Of a stretch of 64,000 nucleotides of DNA, positions 34,057 to 41,732 are shown one piece after another. The translations under genes were made by a program, and so were the position numbers. Numbering within the stretch: the stretch's first letter is position 1; each line of letters begins with the position of its first letter. The DNA comes from Paraperibacillus esterisolvens (lineage in GTDB: Bacteria; Bacillota; Bacilli; Bacillales; DSM-1321): contig NZ_CP143545.1 in NCBI RefSeq assembly GCF_046237625.1, positions 1,612,001-1,676,000 of the forward strand. The letters run 5' to 3'. The notes beneath the pieces were generated by a model. It saw only the letters and a program-made list of their open reading frames with translations. It was not told the DNA's origin and made no database searches.

Positions 34057-34965
34057 TCACGATTTAAACAGCTCAATACCACAAGCCTCCAAAATCGCCG
34101 CAGGAATAAAAAACCGCGCTGTCACGAGCGGGTCGACAATCTGGCTGATTTGTGCCTGGCCGGCAGCACTGAAAAGCATGGTCAGTTCGTTCAAGGACAG
34201 GCCGGCATGGGGAAGAAGGAGATGAAGCATTTCTTCCACTGCTGTTTTTACTGCTTCATCCAGTGTTTCAGCTGAAACCAGGATAGCGGTACCTTCTTCG
34301 TTAATGACGAGCGGATGGGTGAGGGTATGTCCTTTGATGACTTCAAGCGTCACGGTCGCCTTACCCGGCACTTCTATGCCGGATACGCCAATTTCCCCGT
34401 CCCCCATGGCTGCATGCATGTCACCGAGGGCAAACAGGGCTCCTTCTGCAAAGACAGGCAGATACAGCTCGGCGCCCGGTGCAATCAGAGTGGTGTCCAT
34501 ATTTCCGCCATGCCTGCCCGGAGTACCGCAGGAGACCGGCTCACCCGGCGGTGCGACGCCGATCACGCCAATCATGGGGTTGATATCAATGGCTATTTTT
34601 TCATTAAAAATCGCTTTCTTGTCTCGAATGGGAATCAATTTGGCTTCATATGCATCGAGACGGTGTCCCATCACACCAAGATCGGGTCCGACAGTCATCA
34701 CGCCGCTGTCCGCTATTTCAATGTCTTCTATCGTCACCTTCAGCACATCGCCAGGCTCGGCCCCCTCAATAAAAATGGGACCTGTGGCCGGGTTGATCTC
34801 ATCCCAGTTTAGGGACATGAATTCAAGATTGTCCGCATTCAGCTGATTTTTGAAGCAGTCATATGTTTCAATAGCAATGGTTGTACCGGATTTTACCATT
34901 TTGACCGGATGATTGTCTTTGCTGAATGCGTAAATGATATCCTTGCAGGCGAGTGTCTCGTTCAT
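34057..34965 (-). CDS. Acetamidase/formamidase family amidohydrolase
   Basis: A 302-residue protein of the FmdA/AmdA family, which hydrolyses short amides such as formamide or acetamide to ammonia and the acid. Family motifs are GAEPGDVLKVTIEDIEI, PGRHGGNMDTTLI and FALGDMHAAMGDGEI, the last two carrying metal-binding histidines and acids. The length fits the short, single-domain bacterial branch. AGGAGG lies just upstream of the ATG. It is monocistronic, divergent from the Gfo/Idh/MocA gene. It could supply nitrogen, or formate for the formate dehydrogenase, but the latter is speculation. Confidence 0.88.
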   Translation of the reverse strand: MNETLACKDIIYAFSKDNHPVKMVKSGTTIAIETYDCFKNQLNADNLEFMSLNWDEINPATGPIFIEGAEPGDVLKVTIEDIEIADSGVMTVGPDLGVMGHRLDAYEAKLIPIRDKKAIFNEKIAIDINPMIGVIGVAPPGEPVSCGTPGRHGGNMDTTLIAPGAELYLPVFAEGALFALGDMHAAMGDGEIGVSGIEVPGKATVTLEVIKGHTLTHPLVINEEGTAILVSAETLDEAVKTAVEEMLHLLLPHAGLSLNELTMLFSAAGQAQISQIVDPLVTARFFIPAAILEACGIELFKS

Positions 34966-35135
34966 AAGCTCCTCCTAATTTAAACAGTTTTGTAAACTAT
35001 CATATTATATTGCCAGCCAGACTACAATTCATCGAGTGAAAGTTTTGCAGCAATGGAACTGCCTTATGGCTACACTCCATTGCTGCCCTTTAGGTATACT
35101 TTAAGAGAGTCAAATACTTAAGAGAAGGTGAGCCT

Positions 35136-36131
35136 ATGATCAGAACAGCATTACTCAGCCGCTGGCATGTCCATGCCGATGAATATGCAGACGCAGCGAT
35201 GAAGTCCCCCCTGATTTCAGTTGAAAAAGTATGGGACGAAAATCCGGAGCGGGGCAGGGAGTGGGCGGAATCCCTGGGTGTGCCGTATGAAGAAAACCTG
35301 GAGAAAGTACTTGCTGATCCGGAGATTGATGCTGTGATTGTAGCATCTCCGACCAATATGCATACAAGGATCATGCTTGCTGCTGCATCCAATAAAAAAC
35401 ATATTTTCACAGAAAAGGTGCTTGCCCTATCTGCCAGTGATGCCAGGGAAATTCTCCAGGAGGTGGAAGAGCACGGTGTCAGGATTGTGATTTCTCTGCC
35501 AAGACTTGTGGAAGGATATTACTTATATGCCCAGAAAGCGCTTGATGACGGGCTTTTGGGGAAATTAACGACCATCCGCTGCCGCATGGCGCACAATGGG
35601 GCAGTGAGTGAGGGGGAAGGCGGCGGCTGGCTTCCTGCCCACTTCTTTGACAGAGAAGAGTGCGGCGGAGGAGCATTCATCGACCTGGGAGCACACCCCA
35701 TTTATCTTGCGAACCGAATCTGCGGTCCGCTTTCGGCTGTTACAGCGGTATTCCAGGAACATGGCCATGAGGTGGATGTGAACTCAGCTGCAATCGTGGA
35801 GTACGAATCAGGAGCCCTCGCCATCCTGGAAACAGGCTTTGTTTCGTATGGAAGTCCATTCCAGCTGGAGCTTTATGGCACCGAGGGGACGATCATGATT
35901 GAAGATAAAGCGGTAAAAATAAAAAGCAGAAAGCTGGGTGAGGATTGGCTTACTCCTGATATCCCTTCTTCCCTGGAGATGCCAATCGATCAATGGGCTG
36001 CTTCCATAGCAGGAGGAAGGGAGCCTTCCATTACCGGTGAAGATGCTTATCGCCTGAGCCTTTTAAACGAGCTTGCGTCGATTTCAGCGAGAAAAGGAAG
36101 GCGGGTCACGGCAGAGGAGCTGCCAGGATAA
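35136..36131 (+). CDS. Gfo/Idh/MocA family oxidoreductase
   Basis: A 331-residue NAD(P)-dependent oxidoreductase of the Gfo/Idh/MocA family, which usually oxidises or reduces sugars, inositols or related cyclic alcohols. The Rossmann domain runs to about residue 120 with VIVASPTNMHTRIMLAAA and the FTEKV segment (family EKP). The usual GxGxxG is not evident; the N-terminus reads TALLSRWHVHADEYA. The C-terminal domain has the typical GGGAFIDLGAHPIYL. AAGGTGAG precedes the ATG. A strong terminator follows. The substrate is unknown. Confidence 0.85.
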   Translation: MIRTALLSRWHVHADEYADAAMKSPLISVEKVWDENPERGREWAESLGVPYEENLEKVLADPEIDAVIVASPTNMHTRIMLAAASNKKHIFTEKVLALSASDAREILQEVEEHGVRIVISLPRLVEGYYLYAQKALDDGLLGKLTTIRCRMAHNGAVSEGEGGGWLPAHFFDREECGGGAFIDLGAHPIYLANRICGPLSAVTAVFQEHGHEVDVNSAAIVEYESGALAILETGFVSYGSPFQLELYGTEGTIMIEDKAVKIKSRKLGEDWLTPDIPSSLEMPIDQWAASIAGGREPSITGEDAYRLSLLNELASISARKGRRVTAEELPG

Positions 36132-36141
36132 AATGGAGATC

Positions 36142-36168
36142 ATGGTGCCTCCCTTCGGGAGGCACCAT
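36142..36168 (+). terminator. Terminator after the Gfo/Idh/MocA gene
   Basis: A 12-bp perfect stem (ATGGTGCCTCCC and its complement) closed by a TTC loop. Confidence 0.75.
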
Positions 36169-36229
36169 TCCTATTGGCCCATTTTCACCGGAAAGGAAAA
36201 GCCGGCATGTATAAAAACTTAGCGGAGCC

Positions 36230-36254
36230 GTTTATAAGAGGGGCAAACGGGTAT
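36230..36254 (+). promoter_or_regulatory. Sigma-B promoter of the YtxG-like gene
   Basis: GTTTAT (36230-36235) and GGGTAT (36249-36254) are separated by 13 bases, matching the Bacillus sigma-B consensus GTTTAA-N12-14-GGGTAT. The gene starts 30 bases downstream. Confidence 0.8.
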
Positions 36255-36284
36255 TACTTAAACTATAAAACAAGGAGGTGCAGC

Positions 36285-36758
36285 ATGAAAATCATTTTGT
36301 ATTTGAGTGTCGCTGTAATAGCAGTTGCATTTGTACTTTTAGTAGTCTACTTAACGAAAACTCTTAAAGCCCTGGAAAAAACGATGTATACCGTATCTGA
36401 AACAATCTCCAGACTCGAAAATCAGCTTCAGGGAGTAACAGCCGAAACGGCTCAGCTGTTACATAAAACAAATACCCTTGCTGAAAACATTCAGGAGAAA
36501 TCAGAAAATCTTGATACCGTCTTTGTGAATGTAAAGAAAGTCGGCAATTCGCTGCAGGGCTTTAACTCTTCACTTCAAAATGTATCAACTAAGGCACAAA
36601 CAAGAATTGATGGCAGCCAGGACCGTATTGCCGATATCATCAAGTGGACCAATGTCGCCAAGGAACTGCTTGAAAGATGGAAAGAAAACAAGGCAGCCAA
36701 AAATTCTGCCAGAATTGAGATGGCATCATCAAACGAGTCTTACAGAAGGAACCTGTAA
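36285..36758 (+). CDS. DUF948 membrane-anchored protein, YtxG-like general stress protein
   Basis: A 157-residue protein with one N-terminal transmembrane helix (IILYLSVAVIAVAFVLLVVY) and a long coiled coil rich in Leu, Glu and Asn (EKTMYTVSETISRLENQLQG onward). This is the DUF948 layout of Bacillus YtxG, which belongs to the sigma-B regulon. A matching sigma-B promoter lies directly upstream. I start at the ATG at 36285, which follows AAGGAGGTG at 4-base spacing; the longer frame from 36174 runs through the promoter and cannot be right. Role in stress not known in detail. Confidence 0.85.
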   Translation: MKIILYLSVAVIAVAFVLLVVYLTKTLKALEKTMYTVSETISRLENQLQGVTAETAQLLHKTNTLAENIQEKSENLDTVFVNVKKVGNSLQGFNSSLQNVSTKAQTRIDGSQDRIADIIKWTNVAKELLERWKENKAAKNSARIEMASSNESYRRNL

Positions 36759-36770
36759 TGCAGCCAAATG

Positions 36771-36798
36771 ACGGAAGGGACATTCCCTTCCGTTTTCT
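36771..36798 (+). terminator. Terminator after the YtxG-like gene
   Basis: ACGGAAGGGA-CAT-TCCCTTCCGT followed by TTTCTT. Confidence 0.88.
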
Positions 36799-36908
36799 TA
36801 TGTCTTTTGTTTTATAAGAATGATAGAAAGTTTTATAATATAGGCAGGCAGAAGAGCGAAAGCCAGATGGCCCCTTCAGCCCGGGAGGACAAGAGGGGAG
36901 GAACAATT

Positions 36909-37403
36909 ATGGCCGGTATTGCATCCTTAAGGATAGACGGAGAGGAAATAAAGGTATTCAATGCTTCCATTTACATATTCAAGTCCTCTGGCGGCTATAG
37001 CCTTGAGCTGGAGTGTGTAGTAGGCGAGATTACGGCGGCAAAATATGAAAAATTGGATAATATGATTGTCGAGATTGAACTGACGAACGGCAGCTATCTT
37101 AATACCATCATGCATAAAGGGAATGGAAAGGGCCGGCTTCCGCGACTGCATATTTATTGTGAGCTGGATGACCCTCATGAATATAAGGGTATCCCTGTCA
37201 TCGATGAGAATGAGGCGGATTTTCCCGATATCGAAGAGGGGCTGTCGCTTGCCGAAATCAGGGAGTATGAAATGCCGATGGTTAAAGTGAAGCTTGCCGC
37301 AGTTCTTCCCATAAATCAGGCAGAATGGCTCGGTAAGTTTAAAAAGAAAGAGCTTGAAGCTTTCCTGACGGAAGCCGTTTCTCAGGGGATGAAAAACGAG
37401 TAA
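36909..37403 (+). CDS. Conserved hypothetical protein, 164 aa
   Basis: A soluble acidic protein, MAGIASLRIDGEEIKVFNAS onward, with beta-strand-rich first two thirds and a helical C-terminus (WLGKFKKKELEAFLTEAVSQ). It has no signal peptide or membrane segment. The start at the ATG at 36909 has GGGGAGGA 6 bases upstream, while the longer frame crosses the upstream terminator. It lies between the YtxG-like gene and the malic enzyme. I do not recognise the family. Confidence 0.65.
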   Translation: MAGIASLRIDGEEIKVFNASIYIFKSSGGYSLELECVVGEITAAKYEKLDNMIVEIELTNGSYLNTIMHKGNGKGRLPRLHIYCELDDPHEYKGIPVIDENEADFPDIEEGLSLAEIREYEMPMVKVKLAAVLPINQAEWLGKFKKKELEAFLTEAVSQGMKNE

Positions 37404-37415
37404 CGCATTTTTTTT

Positions 37416-37466
37416 TGCAATCGCTTTCTCTTTTCTTTGAAATTAGAAAGTATTTGTTACTATAAT
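37416..37466 (+). promoter_or_regulatory. Malic enzyme promoter with cre-like site
   Basis: TTGAAA (37437-37442) and TATAAT (37461-37466) with 18-base spacing. Immediately upstream, 37416-37429 reads TGCAATCGCTTTCT, a near match to the CcpA cre consensus TGWAANCGNTNWCA. Carbon control by CcpA is inferred. Confidence 0.65.
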
Positions 37467-37510
37467 AGAGTAGTATAAACAATAAAATAGAGGCAAGGAG
37501 CCAAAAAAAT

Positions 37511-38962
37511 ATGACCGCTACTAGAGGAGCAAACCTTAATGTAATTCTCCGCCTGGAAATTGATAAAGACAAGGCAAACTTCGGGACCATTGCGACACTG
37601 ATCAACGGCCTGAAAGGCGACATCATTGCAATTGATGTGATCAGCGAGGGAAAAACCCAGACAGTCCGCGACTTTACCGTAACTGTTTTCGATCAGGAAC
37701 ACAGCGATCTTGTGGTCAGGGAAGTTACGAATATAAAAGGAGTCAAGCTTATCCATGTTTCGGACAGGACCTTCCTTGTCCATCTTGGCGGCAAGATTGA
37801 AACAAAGCTGAAAACGCCCATCAAAAACCGTGATGACCTTTCCCGGGTATATACACCTGGAGTTGCACGGGTATGTACGGCCATACATAAGGATCAAACG
37901 CTCGCAAACACACTGACAATCAAAAGGAATACGATTGCTGTAATTTCCGATGGCTCTGCTGTGCTCGGCCTTGGAAATATCGGCCCGAAAGCTGCGATGC
38001 CGGTTATGGAAGGAAAAGCCATGCTGTTCAAGCAGCTGGCAAATATTGATGCATTTCCGATCTGTCTGAACACCCAGGACCCGGAGGAAATCATCCAGGT
38101 GGTCAAAGCCCTTGAACCGGCTTTTGGCGGAATCAACCTGGAGGATATCGCCTCTCCGAATTGTTTCGAGATTGAAAGAAGGCTGAGCGAGGAGCTTGAT
38201 ATCCCGGTATTTCATGATGACCAGCACGGAACCGCTGTCGTGATCCTGGCAGGTCTATTTAATGCACTGAAAGTTGTGGGCAAGAAGATAGAAGATTGCA
38301 AGATTGTAGTCTGCGGAATAGGGGCAGCCGGCATCGCCTGCACCAAAATGATTCTGAGCGCCGGAGCAAAAAATGTCATCGGAGTCGATAAAAAGGGTGC
38401 CATTGTAAGGACAGAGGAATATGAAAACCAGGAATGGAACTGGTATGCACAAAACACCAATCCGAATCAGGAACATGGACCGCTCTCAGAAGTAATCGGC
38501 GGCGCAGATATTTTCATCGGCGTTTCCGGCCCTGGCGTTCTTAAAGTCGAGGACGTGAAAAAGATGGGCAAGGATCCGATCGTATTTGCCATGGCAAATC
38601 CGACACCGGAAATCCTGCCTGAGGTGGCAAAGCCTTACGTCAGCGTCATGGCGACCGGCCGCTCGGATTATCCGAACCAGATCAACAATGTACTCTGCTT
38701 CCCGGGAATCTTCAGGGGAGCACTGGACTGCCGCGCTTCCTCCATCAATGAGGAGATGAAGCTTGCGGCCGCCAAAGCCATCGCTGACTCCATCAATGAA
38801 AGTGAATTGAATGCCGATTATATCATTCCAAGTGTATTCAATGAGAAAGTTGTGGAATCCGTGCGTAAGGCCGTCATCGACGCGGCCAATGAATCCGGTA
38901 TTGCCCGTAAGGAATACAGCAGAAGCATTAAAGAAGACCCGAATACAAATATATTCTTGTAG
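37511..38962 (+). CDS. NAD-dependent malic enzyme with N-terminal ACT domain
   Basis: A 483-residue enzyme that decarboxylates malate to pyruvate with reduction of NAD(P). Residues 1-85 form an ACT domain (LNVILRLEIDKDKANFGTIA), likely a site for allosteric ligand. The malic enzyme core follows: RVYTPGVARVCTAI (active-site Tyr), VISDGSAVLGLGNIGPKAAM, FHDDQHGTAVV (metal ligands), the Rossmann motif VVCGIGAAGIACTKM, and FAMANPTPEILPE. The sequence is similar in layout to MaeB-type enzymes without the phosphotransacetylase tail. AAGGAG precedes the ATG. It is monocistronic with a cre-like site upstream. Confidence 0.92.
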   Translation: MTATRGANLNVILRLEIDKDKANFGTIATLINGLKGDIIAIDVISEGKTQTVRDFTVTVFDQEHSDLVVREVTNIKGVKLIHVSDRTFLVHLGGKIETKLKTPIKNRDDLSRVYTPGVARVCTAIHKDQTLANTLTIKRNTIAVISDGSAVLGLGNIGPKAAMPVMEGKAMLFKQLANIDAFPICLNTQDPEEIIQVVKALEPAFGGINLEDIASPNCFEIERRLSEELDIPVFHDDQHGTAVVILAGLFNALKVVGKKIEDCKIVVCGIGAAGIACTKMILSAGAKNVIGVDKKGAIVRTEEYENQEWNWYAQNTNPNQEHGPLSEVIGGADIFIGVSGPGVLKVEDVKKMGKDPIVFAMANPTPEILPEVAKPYVSVMATGRSDYPNQINNVLCFPGIFRGALDCRASSINEEMKLAAAKAIADSINESELNADYIIPSVFNEKVVESVRKAVIDAANESGIARKEYSRSIKEDPNTNIFL

Positions 38963-38978
38963 AATAGATAAAAGGCAG

Positions 38979-39009
38979 AGACCAGGTCATTATGATCTGG
39001 TCTTTTTTC
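38979..39009 (+). terminator. Terminator after the malic enzyme gene
   Basis: AGACCAG / CTGGTCT stem (extended by TCAT/ATGA) followed by TTTTTT. Confidence 0.88.
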
Positions 39010-39074
39010 ACATCCTTAATATGGAGTTTAATGCTAATATGTTGAAATATGTTGATATATGATGAAATGAATGA

Positions 39075-39410
39075 AGGTATGACCAGGGTGAATTTCTCAT
39101 TCTGCTGCTCTTCCTGATTTTGCTTGTTGCAGGAGGGCAGATACTTTAGAGTTTTCCTGGCAGAGCTGACGATGTACCGGTTTTTTCTATTCAACAGATG
39201 GAGGTAAGGAATGGAGTGGTCCTTGTCAATTATGGAGAATTCCGGAGCAGCGATGCCAAGAAAATGGCAGCCGATTCATTCAAAAGACTGTCAGATACAT
39301 ATAATGCCATCGTCTTAAAGATAACAGACAGCAAAGAAGAAGACTGGTACGGCGTGGAAAAACATACATACCCTGTTATCAGCTTTACAGGAGGAGCCAT
39401 TCTTGATTGA
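39075..39410 (+). pseudogene. Membrane-anchored protein gene interrupted by an in-frame TAG
   Basis: One frame is open from 39075 to 39146 and encodes a transmembrane helix (FLILLLFLILLVAGGQIL). It is stopped by TAG at 39147-39149 and then continues in the same frame as SFPGRADDVPVFSIQQMEVR, NGVVLVNYGEF and on to LD at 39407. The fit of both halves in one frame suggests a single gene broken by an amber codon, with its start lost or altered. The part from the ATG at 39198 (70 codons) could still be translated but has no ribosome-binding site. Confidence 0.45.
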
Positions 39411-39484
39411 TTAAGTTAATAGACAGGCATTTTCAAATTAACCGAAATGCCTGCAGTGGGAGAGTATCCATTTAAGCTTTTTCA

Positions 39485-39841
39485 TTAATCGGCAGTAACT
39501 TCATAATGACTGACACGGTTGTCCTTGTTGAAATAAAGCACTAACCAGGCGTCGTCTATGCTGAATAAACCAAATAACCCGGGTTCAGGTCCTAGATTGT
39601 ATCTTATTCCCTTTCCCTCTGCTGCGGGGTCACTATCTGATCCTAATAATCGCATAACACGCTCCTTGGGCATTCCAATTAGATCATGAGTGGATAATAA
39701 ATCGTAAACGATATCCATTCTTTCTAAAGGTTCATGATTCCATTTTTCCTGTGTAAACTCATGCCTTTTTACAAACCAAATGTAAATACCTCCAATCAGC
39801 ACAATAATCGATAATAAGAGAATGAAAATTTTCTTTTTCAA
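39485..39841 (-). CDS. Membrane-anchored small protein, 118 aa
   Basis: It starts at TTG with GGGGGA 9 bases upstream. An N-terminal transmembrane helix (IFILLLSIIVLIGGIYIWFV) is followed by an extracytoplasmic domain of about 90 residues. The segment LIGMPKERVMRLLGSDSDPA followed by beta strands (AWLVLYFNKDNRVSHYEV) resembles BamE/SmpA-like small beta-lactamase-inhibitor folds in arrangement. There is no lipobox. Function is unknown. Confidence 0.6.
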   Translation of the reverse strand: MKKKIFILLLSIIVLIGGIYIWFVKRHEFTQEKWNHEPLERMDIVYDLLSTHDLIGMPKERVMRLLGSDSDPAAEGKGIRYNLGPEPGLFGLFSIDDAWLVLYFNKDNRVSHYEVTAD

Positions 39842-40062
39842 AAGAGTGAATCCCCCAACATGTATTTATTTCCTTTTTTGATCATTTTACCCTTCTTGTA
39901 TTCTTTTGTGTGAAATTTGCAGAAAAAAGAGTAGATATCAAAATTATGAGGGCCTTTTTGCAGAGAGAATCTCAAGCGTTCGGTACAATTTAGTAATATA
40001 TTACCAAGGTAAAACGTAGACAAAACTAGAAGTAAGAAGGGAGTAGATAAAATTCGGAAAAA

Positions 40063-40114
40063 TGAAAACGCTTTCTTAACACATTTTTACCTAAATACGC
40101 AACTATCTTAATGT
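40063..40114 (+). promoter_or_regulatory. cre site and Pho box upstream of glpQ
   Basis: 40063-40076 reads TGAAAACGCTTTCT, a strong CcpA cre match. Directly after it, TTAACA (40076) and TTACCT (40087), with weaker CGCAAC (40098) and TAATGT (40109), lie at 11-base spacing as in PhoP boxes (TTAACA-like repeats). Control by both carbon and phosphate is inferred. Confidence 0.65.
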
Positions 40115-40170
40115 AATTGAAAAGGAAGCTTTATATTTTTTATCTATGCTAGAAAGGAAGATAAATAGAG

Positions 40171-41040
40171 ATGGGAGAGATGAACTTGAAAAGAAAATGG
40201 ATTTCTGCAGTCGGCGCATTGGTAATGGGGATAAGTCTGGCCTCTGGTCCGCTCGCGGCAGCAGCAAAAGAGAAATACCCGGATATCGTCAATGTTTCCC
40301 ATAGGGGTGCTTCAGGCTATGCTCCAGAGCATACCATCACTTCTTATAAACTGGGAGATCAGCTTCATGGTGATTATATTGAAATCGACCTCCAGATGAC
40401 CAAGGATGGAAAGCTGATCGCCATGCATGATGAGACGCTGGACCGAACCACCAACGGCACTGGGCTCGTCAGGGATTATACACTCTCCGAAATTAAGGAA
40501 CTGGATGCAGGCAGCTGGTTCAATGAAAAGTACCCGCAATTTGCAAATCCCGACTATGCGGGACTGAAGGTGCCGACTCTTGAAGAGGTGTTCAAAAAGT
40601 TTGGAAAAAACAAAAGCTACTATATTGAAACCAAATCTCCTGAAGTATATCCAGGAATGGAGAAGGAGCTGCTCCGCCTTGTCGACGAGTACAGAATTGA
40701 CAAAGAAAAGCTGCTGGTCCAGTCCTTCAGTCCGCAAAGTTTGCAGATCATGCACAGCCTGGATCCGTCTGTGAGGCTGATACAGCTCTTGTCCTATAAG
40801 AGTACGGCTGTTATCACCGATGCAGAAATTGCTGCAATCAAGTCATATGCAGAAGGTGTCGGCCCCAACTATACCTATCTGACAGAGGACTATGTACAGA
40901 AGGTGGTAAACAGCGGTCTCGGAATCCATCCGTATACAGTAAATGACAAGGCAACCATGCAGAAGCTGATTGACTGGGGTGTGACCGGCATGTTCACCAA
41001 TTTCCCGGATTTGCTTCACGAAGTGAAGAAGGGGAAATAA
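40171..41040 (+). CDS. glpQ: Secreted glycerophosphodiester phosphodiesterase GlpQ
   Basis: A 289-residue enzyme that splits glycerophosphodiesters into glycerol 3-phosphate and an alcohol, outside the membrane. A signal peptide is clear (basic start, hydrophobic core ISAVGALVMGISLASGPL, cleavage near AAAAK). The GDPD core shows His44-Arg45 in SHRGASGYAPEHT (the family usually has PENT), Glu71 and Asp73 in EIDLQMTKDG and His86. A cre and a Pho box precede it, as expected for teichoic-acid or phospholipid-derived phosphate recovery. Starts at 40171, 40180 and TTG 40186 are all possible and affect only the first few residues. Confidence 0.92.
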   Translation: MGEMNLKRKWISAVGALVMGISLASGPLAAAAKEKYPDIVNVSHRGASGYAPEHTITSYKLGDQLHGDYIEIDLQMTKDGKLIAMHDETLDRTTNGTGLVRDYTLSEIKELDAGSWFNEKYPQFANPDYAGLKVPTLEEVFKKFGKNKSYYIETKSPEVYPGMEKELLRLVDEYRIDKEKLLVQSFSPQSLQIMHSLDPSVRLIQLLSYKSTAVITDAEIAAIKSYAEGVGPNYTYLTEDYVQKVVNSGLGIHPYTVNDKATMQKLIDWGVTGMFTNFPDLLHEVKKGK

Positions 41041-41047
41041 CATAAGG

Positions 41048-41073
41048 AAAAAAGCCCAGAGATGGGCTTTTTT
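41048..41073. terminator. Bidirectional terminator between glpQ and the RibD-type gene
   Basis: AAAAAAGCCCA-GAGA-TGGGCTTTTTT. Confidence 0.9.
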
Positions 41074-41082
41074 GTCTTTATA

Positions 41083-41613
41083 TCAGCGTTTAACTTTATA
41101 GTGTAACTCAACAAATTGATTAAAAGTCCTGGTGCCTGTTAAGAGAAGATCCAGGTAGTAATCATCCGGTTTGAATAGTGGAATTCCTTCACCGAGGATT
41201 TTAGGAGCTATAGTCACGATTAATTCATCCACTAGGTTTTCCTTTAGGAAGGTATGTAATAAATCTCCGCCGCCTACCATCCAAATGCTTTTTCCTTCCT
41301 GCTTTTTTAATTTAGCCGTAAAAGCAGAGATATCTTCATTCACGAAAGTAACAGCATTAGTATTTTTAATTTCAGATCGTGAAAAGACATAACATTCTTT
41401 ATTTTGGTAAGGGAAATTCCCATTCTCATGTTCCATGATCCAGTCATAAGTCCTCTTGCCGAGCAGGATGGTGTCTATCCCATCATAAAATTCTGAGTAG
41501 CCATTATCTCCTTCGCCCTCGACATCAAATAACCACTGTAGTGAATCATCTTTTGCTGCGATATATCCATCCAGGCTTTGAGCTATGAATAATACAATGT
41601 TTCTGGCGGTCAT
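41083..41613 (-). CDS. Dihydrofolate reductase-fold protein (RibD C-terminal domain, YyaP/YwjB-like)
   Basis: A 176-residue protein of the RibD C-terminal/dihydrofolate-reductase-like family. The N-terminus VLFIAQSLDGYIAAKDDSLQ is diagnostic, followed by TILLGKRTYDWIME and WMVGGGDLLHTFLKENLVDE near the NADPH site, and the C-terminal ILGEGIPLF. It probably reduces a pterin-like or other heterocycle, but true folate activity is doubtful in this branch. I start at the ATG at 41613 (AAGGAG 9 bases upstream); the longer frame has no supporting site. Confidence 0.82.
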   Translation of the reverse strand: MTARNIVLFIAQSLDGYIAAKDDSLQWLFDVEGEGDNGYSEFYDGIDTILLGKRTYDWIMEHENGNFPYQNKECYVFSRSEIKNTNAVTFVNEDISAFTAKLKKQEGKSIWMVGGGDLLHTFLKENLVDELIVTIAPKILGEGIPLFKPDDYYLDLLLTGTRTFNQFVELHYKVKR

Positions 41614-41670
41614 TTTTTTCAACTCCTTAATAAAAATGATCTCAATTTTTTGGTTTCTCCGTTCTTCTTT

Positions 41671-41707
41671 AAAAAAGAGACAGTCCAATTCCAAGCTGGA
41701 CTGCCTC
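41671..41707 (-). terminator. Terminator of the POT transporter gene
   Basis: On the minus strand, GAGGCAGTCCA / TGGACTGTCTC stem with a 9-base loop, then TTTTTT. Confidence 0.88.
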
Positions 41708-41732
41708 TCGTGTGTTTGTACTTTAAAACTTA

